A stretch of 36,881 bases of DNA from Bacteroidota bacterium (GCA_947453935.1 CANGJU010000012.1:1-36881); one strand, 5' to 3'. Shown: positions 17,933-27,429, counted from the first letter of the stretch. Program-made: numbers and translations. Notes: generated by a model from the sequence alone, not told the origin.

Positions 17933-19423
17933 TTATACTTCTTTACGAAGTCGTGCTACCGGAATATTCAGTTGTTCACGGTATTTTGCCACTGTACGGC
18001 GAGCAATGTTATAGCCTTTGCTATTTAGTAACTCAGCCAGTTTTTCGTCTGGTAAAGGCTTGCGTTTATCCTCTCCACCAATGGCATCTTCCAGAATTTT
18101 TTTAATCTCACGACTCGATGCTTCTTCGCCGGAATCAGTTTGTAATCCTTCAGAGAAAAAATATTTCAGCAAAAAAGTACCATACGGTGTTTCCACATAT
18201 TTACTATTTGCTACTCTCGATACCGTTGAAATATCCATCTGTACCATCTCTGCAATATCCTTTAAAATCATGGGCTTCAACTGACGCTCATCACCACTCA
18301 AAAAATAATCTTTCTGATGCTCCATGATAGCTTGCATGGTAGTGTATAATGTAATTTGTCGCTGACGAATAGCATCAATAAACCAACGTGCAGAATCAAT
18401 CTTCGATTTAATAAATACAATAGCTTCTTTGTTTACACTTTTCTTATCACGCGAATATGCTTGCAACATCTCTTGAAAATGGCGACTCACTTTTAAATCG
18501 GGTTCATTGCGCGAATTGAGTGAAAGCTCCATCTCGCCGTTATTCACCATCAAAATAAAATCAGGAATAATTTGTTGAGAGCTGCGTGTCTCCTCTGCTG
18601 AACCACCACCTGGACGAGGATTTAAAGCAACAATATCATGAATTGCTTCTTTCAGTTGCTCGTCGGTGAGCTCTAGATTTTTCTGAATTTTCTCGTAATG
18701 CTTTTTGCTGAACTCATCGAAATAATCATGAATAATGCGATAGGCAATTTCATGCGGATGATTTTCTTTTTTCTTACGATCTAACTGTAATAACAAACAC
18801 TCACGTAAATCGCGTGCGGCAATACCAGCAGGATCTAATGTCTGAATTACTTTTAACGTTTCTTCTAACTCTTCACGTGTAGTTTGAATATTTTGCGAGA
18901 ACGATAAATCATCTACAATCGAATTCAAATCACGACGTAAATAACCATCGTCATCTAAACTACCAATTAAATGTTGCGCAATTATGTAATGATGATTATC
19001 GAGTGGTAATAAGCCTAAAGAAGAAAGTAAAATATCCTGAAAAGAAACACTTACTGTAATAGGAGTTTCTCTTTTTTCATCGTCGGGAGAAGAATTGTTT
19101 GCATTGGTTTTGTAATACGGAATATCATCATCGTCGATGTAATCTTCAATATCAACATCCTCATCTTTATCAATCAAATCTTCTTCTTTCTCATCTTCAA
19201 AATCATCTTTTTCCTCTTGCTCCTCTTCGGTTGTTTCCTCCTCTTCGGAATTATCTAATTCAAGTTCTTCCTCGGCTCCTTCCTCTAAGGCAGGATTAAT
19301 TTCTAATTCTTCTTTAATGCGTTGCTCCATCGATGCAGCAGGCACCTGCAACAATTTCATCAACTGAATTTGCTGAGGCGATAACTTCTGTAGAAGTTTC
19401 TGATGGAGTCCTAATTTTTGCAT
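17933..19423 (-). CDS. rpoN: RNA polymerase sigma-54 factor
   Basis: The 496-residue protein has the usual RpoN order. The Gln/Leu-rich region I (LHQKLLQKLSPQQIQLMKLL, residues 5-24) is the target of enhancer-binding AAA+ activators. A very acidic linker runs from about 50 to 100. The core-binding domain and a helix-turn-helix follow. The RpoN box ARRTVAKYRE at about 474-483 reads the -24 element. The protein ends normally in VARLRKEV. No activator or sigma-54 modulation gene is adjacent. It is flanked upstream by a palindrome array. Confidence 0.97.
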   Translation of the reverse strand: MQKLGLHQKLLQKLSPQQIQLMKLLQVPAASMEQRIKEELEINPALEEGAEEELELDNSEEEETTEEEQEEKDDFEDEKEEDLIDKDEDVDIEDYIDDDDIPYYKTNANNSSPDDEKRETPITVSVSFQDILLSSLGLLPLDNHHYIIAQHLIGSLDDDGYLRRDLNSIVDDLSFSQNIQTTREELEETLKVIQTLDPAGIAARDLRECLLLQLDRKKKENHPHEIAYRIIHDYFDEFSKKHYEKIQKNLELTDEQLKEAIHDIVALNPRPGGGSAEETRSSQQIIPDFILMVNNGEMELSLNSRNEPDLKVSRHFQEMLQAYSRDKKSVNKEAIVFIKSKIDSARWFIDAIRQRQITLYTTMQAIMEHQKDYFLSGDERQLKPMILKDIAEMVQMDISTVSRVANSKYVETPYGTFLLKYFFSEGLQTDSGEEASSREIKKILEDAIGGEDKRKPLPDEKLAELLNSKGYNIARRTVAKYREQLNIPVARLRKEV

Positions 19424-19434
19424 AGAAGAGAATA

Positions 19435-19465
19435 CAAATATAGTCGAATAGGGAAGCGAATAAAA
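19435..19465 (-). promoter_or_regulatory. rpoN promoter, nearly leaderless
   Basis: On the minus strand TTTT (19465-19462), a 19-bp spacer and TATATTTG (19442-19435) match the Bacteroidota promoter with one -33 mismatch. The ATG at 19423 lies only about 12 bp beyond the -7 element, so the 5' UTR would be a few bases long. Confidence 0.6.
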
Positions 19466-19493
19466 GGGTTTTTGTAATGTACGGGATAAAAAA

Positions 19494-19708
19494 TAGGTGC
19501 GGGTTTAAACAGGTTCTGGTTAAAACAGGTGTGGGTTTAAACCCACACCTGTTTGTTGATCATCAATTTTATTTGTCCCGCAATAAAAAACAGGGTGGGG
19601 TTTATATAGGTGCGGGTTTAAACCCGCACCTATTTGTCGATCATCAATTTTTATTTATCTCATACGCAATAAAAAAACAGGTGTGGGTTTAAACCCGCAC
19701 CTGTTTTT
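19494..19708. repeat. Array of palindromic GGGTTTAAACCC-core repeats
   Basis: Three full palindromes share the core GGGTTTAAACCC flanked by AGGTGYG/CRCACCT. They are 19523-19554 (32 bp, perfect), 19606-19633 (28 bp, perfect) and 19673-19708 (36 bp, one mismatch). Half-copies lie at 19494-19510 and about 19588-19605. The two intervening spacers are near-copies of each other, both containing GATCATCAATTTT and GCAATAAAAAACAGG, so the unit duplicated in tandem. The outer A and T runs of the last copy could also terminate transcription. Related palindromes occur at 28147-28509. This fills the whole rpoN-asnS gap; no gene is seen. Confidence 0.85.
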
Positions 19709-19754
19709 ATCGAATTAAATAATTAGCACATTAACCCATTAACTCATTATCTCA

Positions 19755-21140
19755 TTAGAATTCCGCATTCTTCGGTGTCCTCGGGAAAGGAATCACATCG
19801 CGGATATTGCTCATGCCTGTTACGAATAAAACTAAACGCTCGAAACCTAATCCGAAGCCAGCATGCGGACAAGCACCGAACTTACGAGTATCTAAATACC
19901 ACCATAATTCGTGCTCGGGAATATTCATCTCCGCCATACGCGTTGTTAACTTCGAATAATCTTCTTCACGCTGCGAACCACCAATGATTTCTCCAATCCA
20001 TGGGAATAAAACATCCATCGCTCTTACCGTTTTACCATCGTCGTTTTGCTTCATGTAAAACGCTTTGATATGCTTAGGATAATCGGTTAAAATTACAGGA
20101 CCGCCAAAGTGAGACACTAAAAAGTTCTCATGCTCTTTTTGTAAATCAGTTCCCCATTCTGTTTTAAATTCAAACTGGTTGTTATGCGGAATTAATACAT
20201 CAATTGCCTCTGTATAACTCATACGCTTGAATGGTTTTTCTACCACCGATTGTAAACGAGCTAGCAATTCTTTGTCGTACATGTTATTCAAAAACTCCAC
20301 ATCATCCTTGCAGTTATCCAAGGCATATTGAATTAAATACTTCAACATGTCCTCTGCTAAATCCATGTTATCATGAATATCATAAAAAGCCATCTCTGGT
20401 TCTATCATCCAGAACTCTGCTAAGTGACGAGGGGTGTTTGAGTTCTCTGCACGGAAGGTAGGACCAAACGTGTAAATTTTTCCAAGCGCCATCGCACCTA
20501 ACTCACCTTCTAGCTGACCAGATACGGTAAGGTTTGTTTCCTTTCCGAAGAAATCTTGTGTATAATCAATCTTTCCTTCTTCGTTACGAGGAGGATTCTC
20601 TGCATTCAATACCGACACACGAAACATCTCACCTGCACCTTCTGCATCCGAACCTGTGATGATAGGCGTATGCAAATAGAAAAATCCGCGATCGTTAAAA
20701 TATTTGTTGATTGCGTAAGCCATATTATGACGGATACGCAATACCGCTCCGAACGTATTTGTCCTCGGACGTAAATGCGCAATCTCACGAAGGAACTCTA
20801 AAGTATGACCTTTCTTTTGTAAAGGATACGTCTCTGCATCTGCCTCTCCATAAACCGATAATTCCGTCACCTGCATCTCTGTTGCTTGTCCGGAACCTTG
20901 CGAAGCCACAATATTTCCAGCGGCACGAATACAAGCTCCTGTGCTGATACGCTTTAATAACTCTTCGCCCATCTGATTTGGGTCTATAACCAACTGTAAA
21001 TTATGAATCGTGCTGCCATCATTCAGCGCCACGAAAGCCACATTCTTATTTCCTCTCTTAGTGCGCACCCAGCCTTTCGCAATAGCGTGTTTGCCTATCG
21101 ATGCTGCATTTAATAATTCCTTTACCAGTGTATGTTCCAT
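19755..21140 (-). CDS. asnS: Asparaginyl-tRNA synthetase
   Basis: This 461-residue class IIb synthetase charges tRNA-Asn. The N-terminal OB fold covers about 15-100. Motif 2 is [20 protein letters not shown] near residue 230. Motif 3 is [15 protein letters not shown], followed by the family ending [14 protein letters not shown]. The [12 protein letters not shown] form of motif 2 marks AsnRS rather than AspRS. Length is standard. It is transcribed toward the palindrome array and rpoN and is divergent from dxs. Confidence 0.97.
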   Translation of the reverse strand: MEHTLVKELLNAASIGKHAIAKGWVRTKRGNKNVAFVALNDGSTIHNLQLVIDPNQMGEELLKRISTGACIRAAGNIVASQGSGQATEMQVTELSVYGEADAETYPLQKKGHTLEFLREIAHLRPRTNTFGAVLRIRHNMAYAINKYFNDRGFFYLHTPIITGSDAEGAGEMFRVSVLNAENPPRNEEGKIDYTQDFFGKETNLTVSGQLEGELGAMALGKIYTFGPTFRAENSNTPRHLAEFWMIEPEMAFYDIHDNMDLAEDMLKYLIQYALDNCKDDVEFLNNMYDKELLARLQSVVEKPFKRMSYTEAIDVLIPHNNQFEFKTEWGTDLQKEHENFLVSHFGGPVILTDYPKHIKAFYMKQNDDGKTVRAMDVLFPWIGEIIGGSQREEDYSKLTTRMAEMNIPEHELWWYLDTRKFGACPHAGFGLGFERLVLFVTGMSNIRDVIPFPRTPKNAEF

Positions 21141-21328
21141 AATTCAAATAACAGTCAATTAAACTGCGGTGCAAAGAAACTGCTTTTCCCTCACAAATTC
21201 AACCTTTCAGGGCTTTTAGGGGGCTTCAAAAAACAATCTGACTAAAAAATTGTTAATTTTACGACGACGAATACAAAACGCAGGACATGTCCGTTCATAC
21301 ATCTGTTTTGTATTATCAACTATCTGCT

Positions 21329-23260
21329 ATGCCTAAAGAAATTCAAGCCGGACCCCTTTTGTCTACTATTCAGACCCCTCACGATTTACGTAAGTTAAAA
21401 AAACCGCAATTAGAACAGGTTTGTAAAGAGCTTCGCGAATACATTATCGATGTAGTATCTGTCAATGGTGGGCACTTTGGAGCGAGCTTAGGAGTAGTGG
21501 AGTTAACCGTTGCTTTGCATTATGTGATGAACACGCCCGACGATCAGTTAATCTGGGATGTGGGACATCAGGCTTACGGACATAAAATTTTAACAGGTCG
21601 CAGAAATGTATTTCATACCAACCGAATTTATCAAGGCATCAGTGGTTTTCCTAAGCGTTCCGAAAGTGAATACGATACGTTTGGGGTAGGTCACTCATCA
21701 ACATCAATTTCTGCTGCATTAGGTATGTCGGTTGCTTCGCGATTGAAAGGCGACAAAAAACGTCAACACGTAGCCGTTATAGGTGATGGAGCAATGACAG
21801 CAGGGATGGCTTTCGAAGCATTGAACCACGCTGGTATTGAAGATTCAAATGTGTTGGTAGTACTGAATGATAATTGCATGAGCATCGACCCTAACGTTGG
21901 TGCTTTAAAAGAATATTTAACTGACATTACAACGTCTGAAACTTATAACAAAGTAAAAGACGAGGTATGGAAGATGTTAGGCGCCATCAGTAAATTTGGA
22001 CCTAACGCTCAGGCAGTAGCGCAAAAGGTAGAGAACGCTATGAAGAGCGCTTTGTTGAAGCAAAGCAATCTGTTTGAATCGTTGAAGTTCCGTTATTTTG
22101 GTCCTATTGACGGACATGATGTGGACCACTTGGCGAAAGTGTTAAATGATTTAAAGAAAATTCCTGGTCCGAAAATTTTACACTGTGTAACGGTGAAGGG
22201 TAAGGGCTATGAATTAGCAGAGAAAGATCAGACCAAATGGCATGCACCAGGTTTGTTCGATAAAATTACAGGAGAGATTTTTAAACCGGCGGATAATGGT
22301 CCTAAGCCACCACGTTACCAAGATGTATTCGGACATACCATTGTGGAGTTAGCTGAGATGAATAATAAAATTGTTGGTGTTACACCAGCAATGCCTTCGG
22401 GATGTTCGTTAAACATCATGATGAAAGCAATTCCAGATCGTGCGTTTGATGTAGGTATTGCAGAGCAGCATGCAGTTACGTTCTCTGCGGGTATGGCTAC
22501 GCAAGGAATGATTCCGTATTGCAATATCTATTCATCGTTTATGCAGCGCGCTTACGATCAGGTGGTGCACGATGTAGCCTTACAAAAACTAAACGTTGTT
22601 TTCTGTTTAGATCGTGGAGGATTAGCAGGTGCTGATGGACCTACTCACCATGGAAATTTCGATTATGCCTTTTTCCGTTGCATACCAAATATGATTGTAT
22701 CGGCTCCTATGAACGAGCAGGAGTTACGTAACTTGATGTACACAGCTCAGCATCCGAACATGGGTCCGTTTAGCATACGTTATCCGAGAGGTAATGGTGT
22801 TATGGTTGACTGGCGCAAGCCTTTTGAAGCCATTCCTGTTGGAAAGGGCCGTAAGTTAAGAGGGGGCGAAGGCGTTGCGATATTAACTATTGGACATCCA
22901 GGGAATTTTGCAGTAGAAGCTTGTGATCAGTTAGCGCAAGAGGGATTATATCCTGCGCATTACGATTTACGTTTTGTGAAGCCGTTAGATGAAGCTTTGT
23001 TGCACGAAGTCTTTAACGAATACAAGAAAGTAATTACCGTAGAAGACGGTTGCTTACAAGGAGGCTTTGGAAGCGCGGTAGCGGAGTTTATGCTCGACCA
23101 CGGCTATTCATCGCAGTTAGTGCGTTTAGGCATCCCAGACCGCTTTATAGAGCACGGCGAACAAAAAGAACTATACGACGAATGCCACTTCGACACCAAC
23201 GCCATCAAGCAAACGGTAAGAGGGTTGATGGAGAAGAGTACAGCAAGTATTAAAAGTTAA
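21329..23260 (+). CDS. dxs: 1-deoxy-D-xylulose-5-phosphate synthase
   Basis: This thiamine-diphosphate enzyme condenses pyruvate and glyceraldehyde 3-phosphate, the first step of the MEP isoprenoid pathway. The ThDP-binding motif is GDGAMTAGMAFEAL...NDN, and GGHFGASLGVVELT carries an active-site His. AEQHAVTFSAGMA carries the catalytic Glu of the second domain. The transketolase C-terminal domain is complete. I use the ATG at 21329 (643 residues), because family members usually begin a few residues before LLSTIQTPHDLRKL. An in-frame ATG at 21287 would add 14 residues. Confidence 0.96.
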   Translation: MPKEIQAGPLLSTIQTPHDLRKLKKPQLEQVCKELREYIIDVVSVNGGHFGASLGVVELTVALHYVMNTPDDQLIWDVGHQAYGHKILTGRRNVFHTNRIYQGISGFPKRSESEYDTFGVGHSSTSISAALGMSVASRLKGDKKRQHVAVIGDGAMTAGMAFEALNHAGIEDSNVLVVLNDNCMSIDPNVGALKEYLTDITTSETYNKVKDEVWKMLGAISKFGPNAQAVAQKVENAMKSALLKQSNLFESLKFRYFGPIDGHDVDHLAKVLNDLKKIPGPKILHCVTVKGKGYELAEKDQTKWHAPGLFDKITGEIFKPADNGPKPPRYQDVFGHTIVELAEMNNKIVGVTPAMPSGCSLNIMMKAIPDRAFDVGIAEQHAVTFSAGMATQGMIPYCNIYSSFMQRAYDQVVHDVALQKLNVVFCLDRGGLAGADGPTHHGNFDYAFFRCIPNMIVSAPMNEQELRNLMYTAQHPNMGPFSIRYPRGNGVMVDWRKPFEAIPVGKGRKLRGGEGVAILTIGHPGNFAVEACDQLAQEGLYPAHYDLRFVKPLDEALLHEVFNEYKKVITVEDGCLQGGFGSAVAEFMLDHGYSSQLVRLGIPDRFIEHGEQKELYDECHFDTNAIKQTVRGLMEKSTASIKS

Positions 23261-23279
23261 AAACGGCGCCCTTGCTTAG

Positions 23280-23480
23280 TTAGATAATTTATTAACGAAA
23301 GTTTCAAAGAAACTTGAGTGTTCTGACATAAGTATCCAAAGAATTAAAAACTTTTTCAAAAATGATAAATTCAAAGGTAAGGCTATGGCAAAACTCATTA
23401 TTAAAAGCACCTATCGTACGCTCATGACTCGTGGTATGAAGGCCTGTATTGATTTTAGTACGGAAAAAGAGACGAGGTAG
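23280..23480 (+). pseudogene. Remnant of the C-terminus of a DUF2075 helicase-like gene
   Basis: This short open frame contains AKLIIKSTYRTLMTRGMKAC near its end. The pattern (I)IKNTYRTLMTRGMKGC is characteristic of the C-terminal helicase motif VI region of DUF2075 (Schlafen group 3-like) P-loop proteins. The rest of a roughly 600-residue protein is missing, and the dxs stop lies only 20 bp upstream. So this looks like the residue of a deletion. It lies 22 bp before an HNH endonuclease gene. The match is from memory of the family motif, not from a search. Confidence 0.5.
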
Positions 23481-23502
23481 TAGTTGAAGAAACAGATTTA
23501 GG

Positions 23503-24465
23503 ATGGAGCACGAATTAGAGAAATTTTGTAGATTGTTTAAGAAATTGAAACGTGCCTCGAGCAATGGAGGTGCGCCACACAAACCAATTTTGTTATTGGC
23601 GGTTTTAGAAGGTGTTCGAAGAGGAGAAATTACATCAAATCGAATTTACATTACGCCAGAATTAATTCTATGTTTTAGGGAAATATGGTCAAAACTTGTA
23701 TTGACGCAACACAATCTTAATTTTGCTTTACCTTTTTTTCATATGCGAACAGAACCATTTTGGAAACTAGTTTGTAAGCCAAATATGGAAATTGCTGTTA
23801 CTTCTTCTAATAGTATTAAAAGTTTTAAGACTTTAAATGAAGCTTTGGCATATGCAGAAATAGATTTGAAGTTGTTTTTATTACTGGTCGATCCGGTTAC
23901 CAATGGAGTTTTAAATATTACTTTGTTAAAAGAATATTTTTCAAAACAAGATAATTTAACAGTCGATTATTCTTTATTTAAAAATATCGAATCGGAAATT
24001 TTAAATGAGGAGCAAAGTGAATATGCTCTTCGTATTAAGCAACTCGAACAAACTTTAACGAAAGAAGAAGTTGAAGAAGAATTTTTTGTTCGTGGGAGCT
24101 TATTTAAAAGAGAGGTACCTAAAATTTATAATTATACTTGTGCTATTACGGGTATGCAAGTCATTTCCAATTCAAATGCGCAAATGGTAGATGCATGTCA
24201 TATTGTGCCATTTTCAATTTCAAAAGATGATACAATAGGAAATGGAATATCATTAAGTCCCACAATGCATAGGGCATTTGATCGTGGATTAATCACAATA
24301 AATGAAAATTATGTTGTTAGGGTTTCTCCAATAATAAAAGAAGATCATAATCCATACTCATTGAAAAAATTAGAAGGCAAAAAAATTAATCTTCCTGAGA
24401 ATAATAAGTATTATCCATTAATAGAAAATCTGATTTGGCATCGGAAAGAAAGGTGGTTGGTTTGA
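23503..24465 (+). CDS. HNH restriction-type endonuclease (COG3440-like)
   Basis: The 320-residue protein has an N-terminal domain with GGAPHKPILLLAVLEGV, typical of predicted HNH restriction endonucleases. The C-terminal HNH domain has CAITGMQV, the catalytic-strand motif DACHIVPF, and GISLSPTMHRAFDRGLI carrying the later Asn/His positions. All core residues look present, so it may be active. Comparable proteins include modification-dependent (type IV) nucleases, but no SRA or methyl-binding domain is evident. There is no methyltransferase next to it. It follows a helicase remnant and may itself be what is left of a larger defence locus. It converges with the next gene only 8 bp away. Confidence 0.8.
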   Translation: MEHELEKFCRLFKKLKRASSNGGAPHKPILLLAVLEGVRRGEITSNRIYITPELILCFREIWSKLVLTQHNLNFALPFFHMRTEPFWKLVCKPNMEIAVTSSNSIKSFKTLNEALAYAEIDLKLFLLLVDPVTNGVLNITLLKEYFSKQDNLTVDYSLFKNIESEILNEEQSEYALRIKQLEQTLTKEEVEEEFFVRGSLFKREVPKIYNYTCAITGMQVISNSNAQMVDACHIVPFSISKDDTIGNGISLSPTMHRAFDRGLITINENYVVRVSPIIKEDHNPYSLKKLEGKKINLPENNKYYPLIENLIWHRKERWLV

Positions 24466-24473
24466 TGGTAAAA

Positions 24474-25034
24474 TCACCAATCATCTTTGTTGTCTATTCT
24501 ATTTTTTGGGTTTGTAATATATGCTTGTAAAGAACTAATAATATTTGGCATTTCCGATTTTATTCTTTTTTGCGTGTCTGCATTTACTTTTTCACGATAG
24601 CCTTTGTTGAAAACAATGCTATTGCCAATATAGTTTTCTCCCTCATTTATTAAACCTATACTTCCATTTTGACCATACTCATTGGTAGAGCCTTCATGAA
24701 TAAAGTCGTAAAATTCATATTTATAGCGTCCGTTTTTAAAGCTTAACTTGATTGTATAATTTATATAGCCAGTAGCAGGGACACTTGCAGAATAAAATGT
24801 TGGAGTATATTTTATAACTGCTTTGCCTAAAATTATTCCGGCGTTTTCATCTTCCATTTGGATTACATTTTTTCCGCTCCTATAAGTATCATTTAACCAT
24901 AGTTTTCCAACTTTAAATAAACTAGATTTTGATAGAGCACTATCAACTTGAACAACTTCTTCAAATTTTATTTCTTGAGCAAAGGCTAAATTATAGTTAA
25001 CTAAAAGTAGCAAAATTAAAAAACAGGTTTTCAT
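24474..25034 (-). CDS. DUF4468 domain-containing exported protein
   Basis: This 186-residue protein has a signal peptide (MKTCFLILLLLVNYNLAFAQ). The mature part matches the DUF4468 pattern: an opening VVQVDSALSKSSLF, WLNDTYRSGKNVIQMEDENA, then GIILGKAVIKY and a beta-rich middle with INYTIKLSFKNGRYKYEF. DUF4468 domains have a TBP-like fold and are very common in Bacteroidota. Their function is unknown. The protein is probably periplasmic. It lies 58 bp downstream of the beta-barrel gene on the same strand and may share its transcript. Confidence 0.75.
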   Translation of the reverse strand: MKTCFLILLLLVNYNLAFAQEIKFEEVVQVDSALSKSSLFKVGKLWLNDTYRSGKNVIQMEDENAGIILGKAVIKYTPTFYSASVPATGYINYTIKLSFKNGRYKYEFYDFIHEGSTNEYGQNGSIGLINEGENYIGNSIVFNKGYREKVNADTQKRIKSEMPNIISSLQAYITNPKNRIDNKDDW

Positions 25035-25092
25035 AGGGTATTGTTTCTATAATAATTGAATTTTTAATCTAATCTATTTTTGATGAATAAAC

Positions 25093-26016
25093 TCATTTAT
25101 TTTTTCTCCAAAAATATTTCTTTTGATATTTGAATATTAAACCCGCCTTTAATTCGTTTGATTGTGTAGTAAGCTCATATCGTACATCTAATTTAAGTCT
25201 GCCAGCTAATTTCATTTCTGCACCTATTATACCACCAAAACCAACGCCATCCTTTGAATTTATAGACGGCCCAATATAATATCTTAATCCCTCTTTGGTT
25301 TTGTTATAAAAAATATGATGTATAAAATTTAAATGCAGGCCAACTTGATTAAACAGGCGCTGGTCATAATATCCAAAGTAAGGGTCATTATAAGTGTAAT
25401 TGTAATTGAAATAACTTGCACCGTACTCTAATGCACAATTTTTAAATGTTTTTCTAAGCCCAAATGTAAAACCAGTTCCAGTTTTTGTTTTATAATTATT
25501 ATAGTAGTTACGATTATACTTTTGATTATTAAATGGCCTGTAAAAGGATATGGCCGGATAAAAGTATACATCATTCGATAAAATAATAGCACTAGATGCA
25601 ATCATTATTATACCCAAATATACATAAGCCTCTCCTGCACCACCACCACCACCACCTCCTCCTGCACCACCACCAGTATATGGATTATCATCTCCGCAAT
25701 TTCCGACCACATTTGACCAACATCTACAACATGGCTTTCTACCATAAGAGCTTCTTGCTGAATATTCATCTGTATAATTGATCTGGCCTTTGCAATTACT
25801 TAAACCTGGGCAGTTTGGTATACTATGGTAGGCATAAGCATATGGACCAGTACATATATAAACAGTTTGAGCTTTTGCTGCTATTTCATTGCTGTCTGAA
25901 ATAGTGTAATGAGCGTAGTAATCAATTTCGCCAATTAAGGGTTTGTATTCTGAATAACTAGACCTGCTTAGTAGGACTAAAAACAGGAATGCGATATACT
26001 TAATTATTTTTTTCAT
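25093..26016 (-). CDS. Exported protein: Cys-rich Ada-like motif, poly-Gly linker and outer-membrane beta-barrel
   Basis: The 307-residue protein has a signal peptide (about residues 1-22). A small Cys/His module covers about 53-99, with C55, H64, C69, C75, C96, C97 and C99 in the frame VYICTG...YHSIPNC...GRKPCCRC. This resembles the Ada-like zinc motif found at the ends of some secreted nucleases (Y-H-x-x-x-C...GYxPCxxC). Next are a Gly-rich linker (114-128) and a hydrophobic stretch. From about 150 to 307 come alternating aromatic beta strands that fit an eight-stranded outer-membrane barrel. The pairing of these two parts is unusual. A role in metal binding or a redox-sensitive surface function is possible, but I cannot assign one. 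Confidence 0.65.
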   Translation of the reverse strand: MKKIIKYIAFLFLVLLSRSSYSEYKPLIGEIDYYAHYTISDSNEIAAKAQTVYICTGPYAYAYHSIPNCPGLSNCKGQINYTDEYSARSSYGRKPCCRCWSNVVGNCGDDNPYTGGGAGGGGGGGGAGEAYVYLGIIMIASSAIILSNDVYFYPAISFYRPFNNQKYNRNYYNNYKTKTGTGFTFGLRKTFKNCALEYGASYFNYNYTYNDPYFGYYDQRLFNQVGLHLNFIHHIFYNKTKEGLRYYIGPSINSKDGVGFGGIIGAEMKLAGRLKLDVRYELTTQSNELKAGLIFKYQKKYFWRKNK

Positions 26017-26042
26017 TAAATATCTATTTGATTATATTAAAA

Positions 26043-26074
26043 CAAATTTAAATATTTAGGTAATGTAATGCAAT
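26043..26074 (-). promoter_or_regulatory. Promoter for the beta-barrel gene
   Basis: On the minus strand ATTG (26074-26071), a 20-bp spacer and TAAATTTG (26050-26043) match the Bacteroidota promoter with one -33 mismatch. The barrel ATG lies 26 bp beyond the -7 element. Confidence 0.6.
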
Positions 26075-26092
26075 AATAATTTAAATTAATAT

Positions 26093-27340
26093 TCAATTAA
26101 TACTAAATGAAAATAATCTTGAAGCAATTGCATCTTTCGATTTATATTTTGTTAAATCTCCTAAGTTGTCCCAGCCTAATCCCATAATTCCTTTGTTATA
26201 GAACTCCTCCCACATATCAGCTTGTTCACCTGGTGCATACACCCAATAATTGATTGATGATTTCTCGTTTGCCATATCTAATAATAATTGATATTCCTCT
26301 TTTGTTGCGGTGAAATTTGTTCCTTGTAAACCAACATTCATATTTTTTAATTCAGGAACTTTTTCAATTTCTTTTTTTGTAATAGGATTATTAACTAAAT
26401 TTTTATTGATTTTAATTTTGACTCTTTTTGCTGAAGTGTTTTTACTGTTATCGATATAATATTTATTCTGCTCTTCACTATCAACACTCTCGTAAATATC
26501 CGATGTGACTTCTCCTAAAGCATAGCATCCAGGATTATTTCCTGTAAGCCATAAAATAAATCTGTCACCAATTTTGACTTTATCTGCATGTGCTTTAATA
26601 TTCCATGTAGAAAGTAGATTATCGTTTAATGCTTCAACTACATTATAGATTTTAGGATTACCCTGAAAGATCCAATAATTTGCATTGTTCAACTCATCAT
26701 TCCATTTCCAAGAATTAAATGATAAATCATAAAAGGTTTGATTGGTTTTTTCTTGTATTTGCTTTAGAATATTTTGATATTCAGAAAAAGTATCGAACTC
26801 ATAATTAATATTAAGGACTTCTTCTAAATATGGTTTTGATGGTCAATTGATGGGGAAGTATTTTTCTGGTAGTATATTAAAAAGGCAAGCCGTTATTTTG
26901 CTTTTGCCAGTTCCATTAATAGTAAGTATATCTTCAAATTCTTCATCAGTAATTGAATCCTTCAATGCACTTTCAAAAAAGTCCCAAAGTCTATTGATTT
27001 CATTATTTACTCTCTTAGGTTCAAATGGGAATAAGCAAACTTTCTGTGCATTCACAGATGGAATTCCTAAATCATCATAAGGCATTGACAAATTCAGCTC
27101 CTTTGCAATATTCTGTAAAAATTGTAATCTTCTTTCGGGGCCATATTTATAGATAAAGCAGAAGAATGTAAAAGGATCGATTTCATTAAGATCAATACGT
27201 TTTCCTCTTTTATTCTGATCATGCAATCCAACAATTCCAACCTTATTTAAAATCTCAATTAAATGCGGCTGATTGTTTCTTTGGGTCCGTAAATAGTCAA
27301 CAATTTCTTTATGTGTTTTTACCCACGTAAATGTATTCAC
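26093..27340 (-). pseudogene. McrB-like gene with in-frame TGA and missing AAA+ domain
   Basis: The frame from the ATG at 27340 runs 165 codons, meets TGA at 26845-26843 (after KYFPIN), then stays open in the same frame for another 249 codons to 26093. Both halves match one family. The first half has EIDPFTFFCFIYKYGPE..., the N-terminal domain of McrB-like proteins. The second half is an EVE-type module (NYWIFQGNPKIY, GDRFILWLTGNNPGCYAL, GTNFTATKEEY), then YWVYAPGEQADMWEEFYNKG with GLGWDNLGDLTKYKS, which normally precedes the AAA+ GTPase/ATPase motor. That motor (Walker A and B) and the McrC nuclease are absent. It therefore looks like an inactivated type IV restriction or related defence gene. 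Translation could restart at 26692 to give the EVE part alone. Confidence 0.8.
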
Positions 27341-27398
27341 TTGAATCTAGGTTAAATGATTTATATCTGTTATTCTCCTACTAAAGAAAGATATTTTT

Positions 27399-27429
27399 CA
27401 AATATAAACCTTAAATACTTGCCGTCAAA
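27399..27429 (-). promoter_or_regulatory. Near-perfect promoter of the McrB-like gene
   Basis: On the minus strand TTTG (27429-27426), exactly 19 bp, then TATATTTG (27406-27399) match the full Bacteroidota consensus. It lies about 60 bp before the McrB-like ATG. It is among the best promoters in the window, although its gene is interrupted. Confidence 0.75.

Noticed and set aside
18018-19299. Plus-strand frames inside rpoN
   Set aside because: They are shadows of the RpoN coding sequence, including its acidic linker.
19494-19708. CRISPR array
   Set aside because: The repeats are full palindromes, the spacers are near-identical to each other, only three copies occur, and no cas gene is present.
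23304-23582. Minus-strand open frame of 92 codons
   Set aside because: It overlaps the HNH gene start and the helicase remnant and shows no recognisable domain.
26093-27340. Two independent genes, or a selenoprotein with TGA as Sec
   Set aside because: The frames are continuous and belong to one family, so two genes are unlikely. No SECIS-like hairpin follows the TGA, and selenocysteine is not expected at this position.
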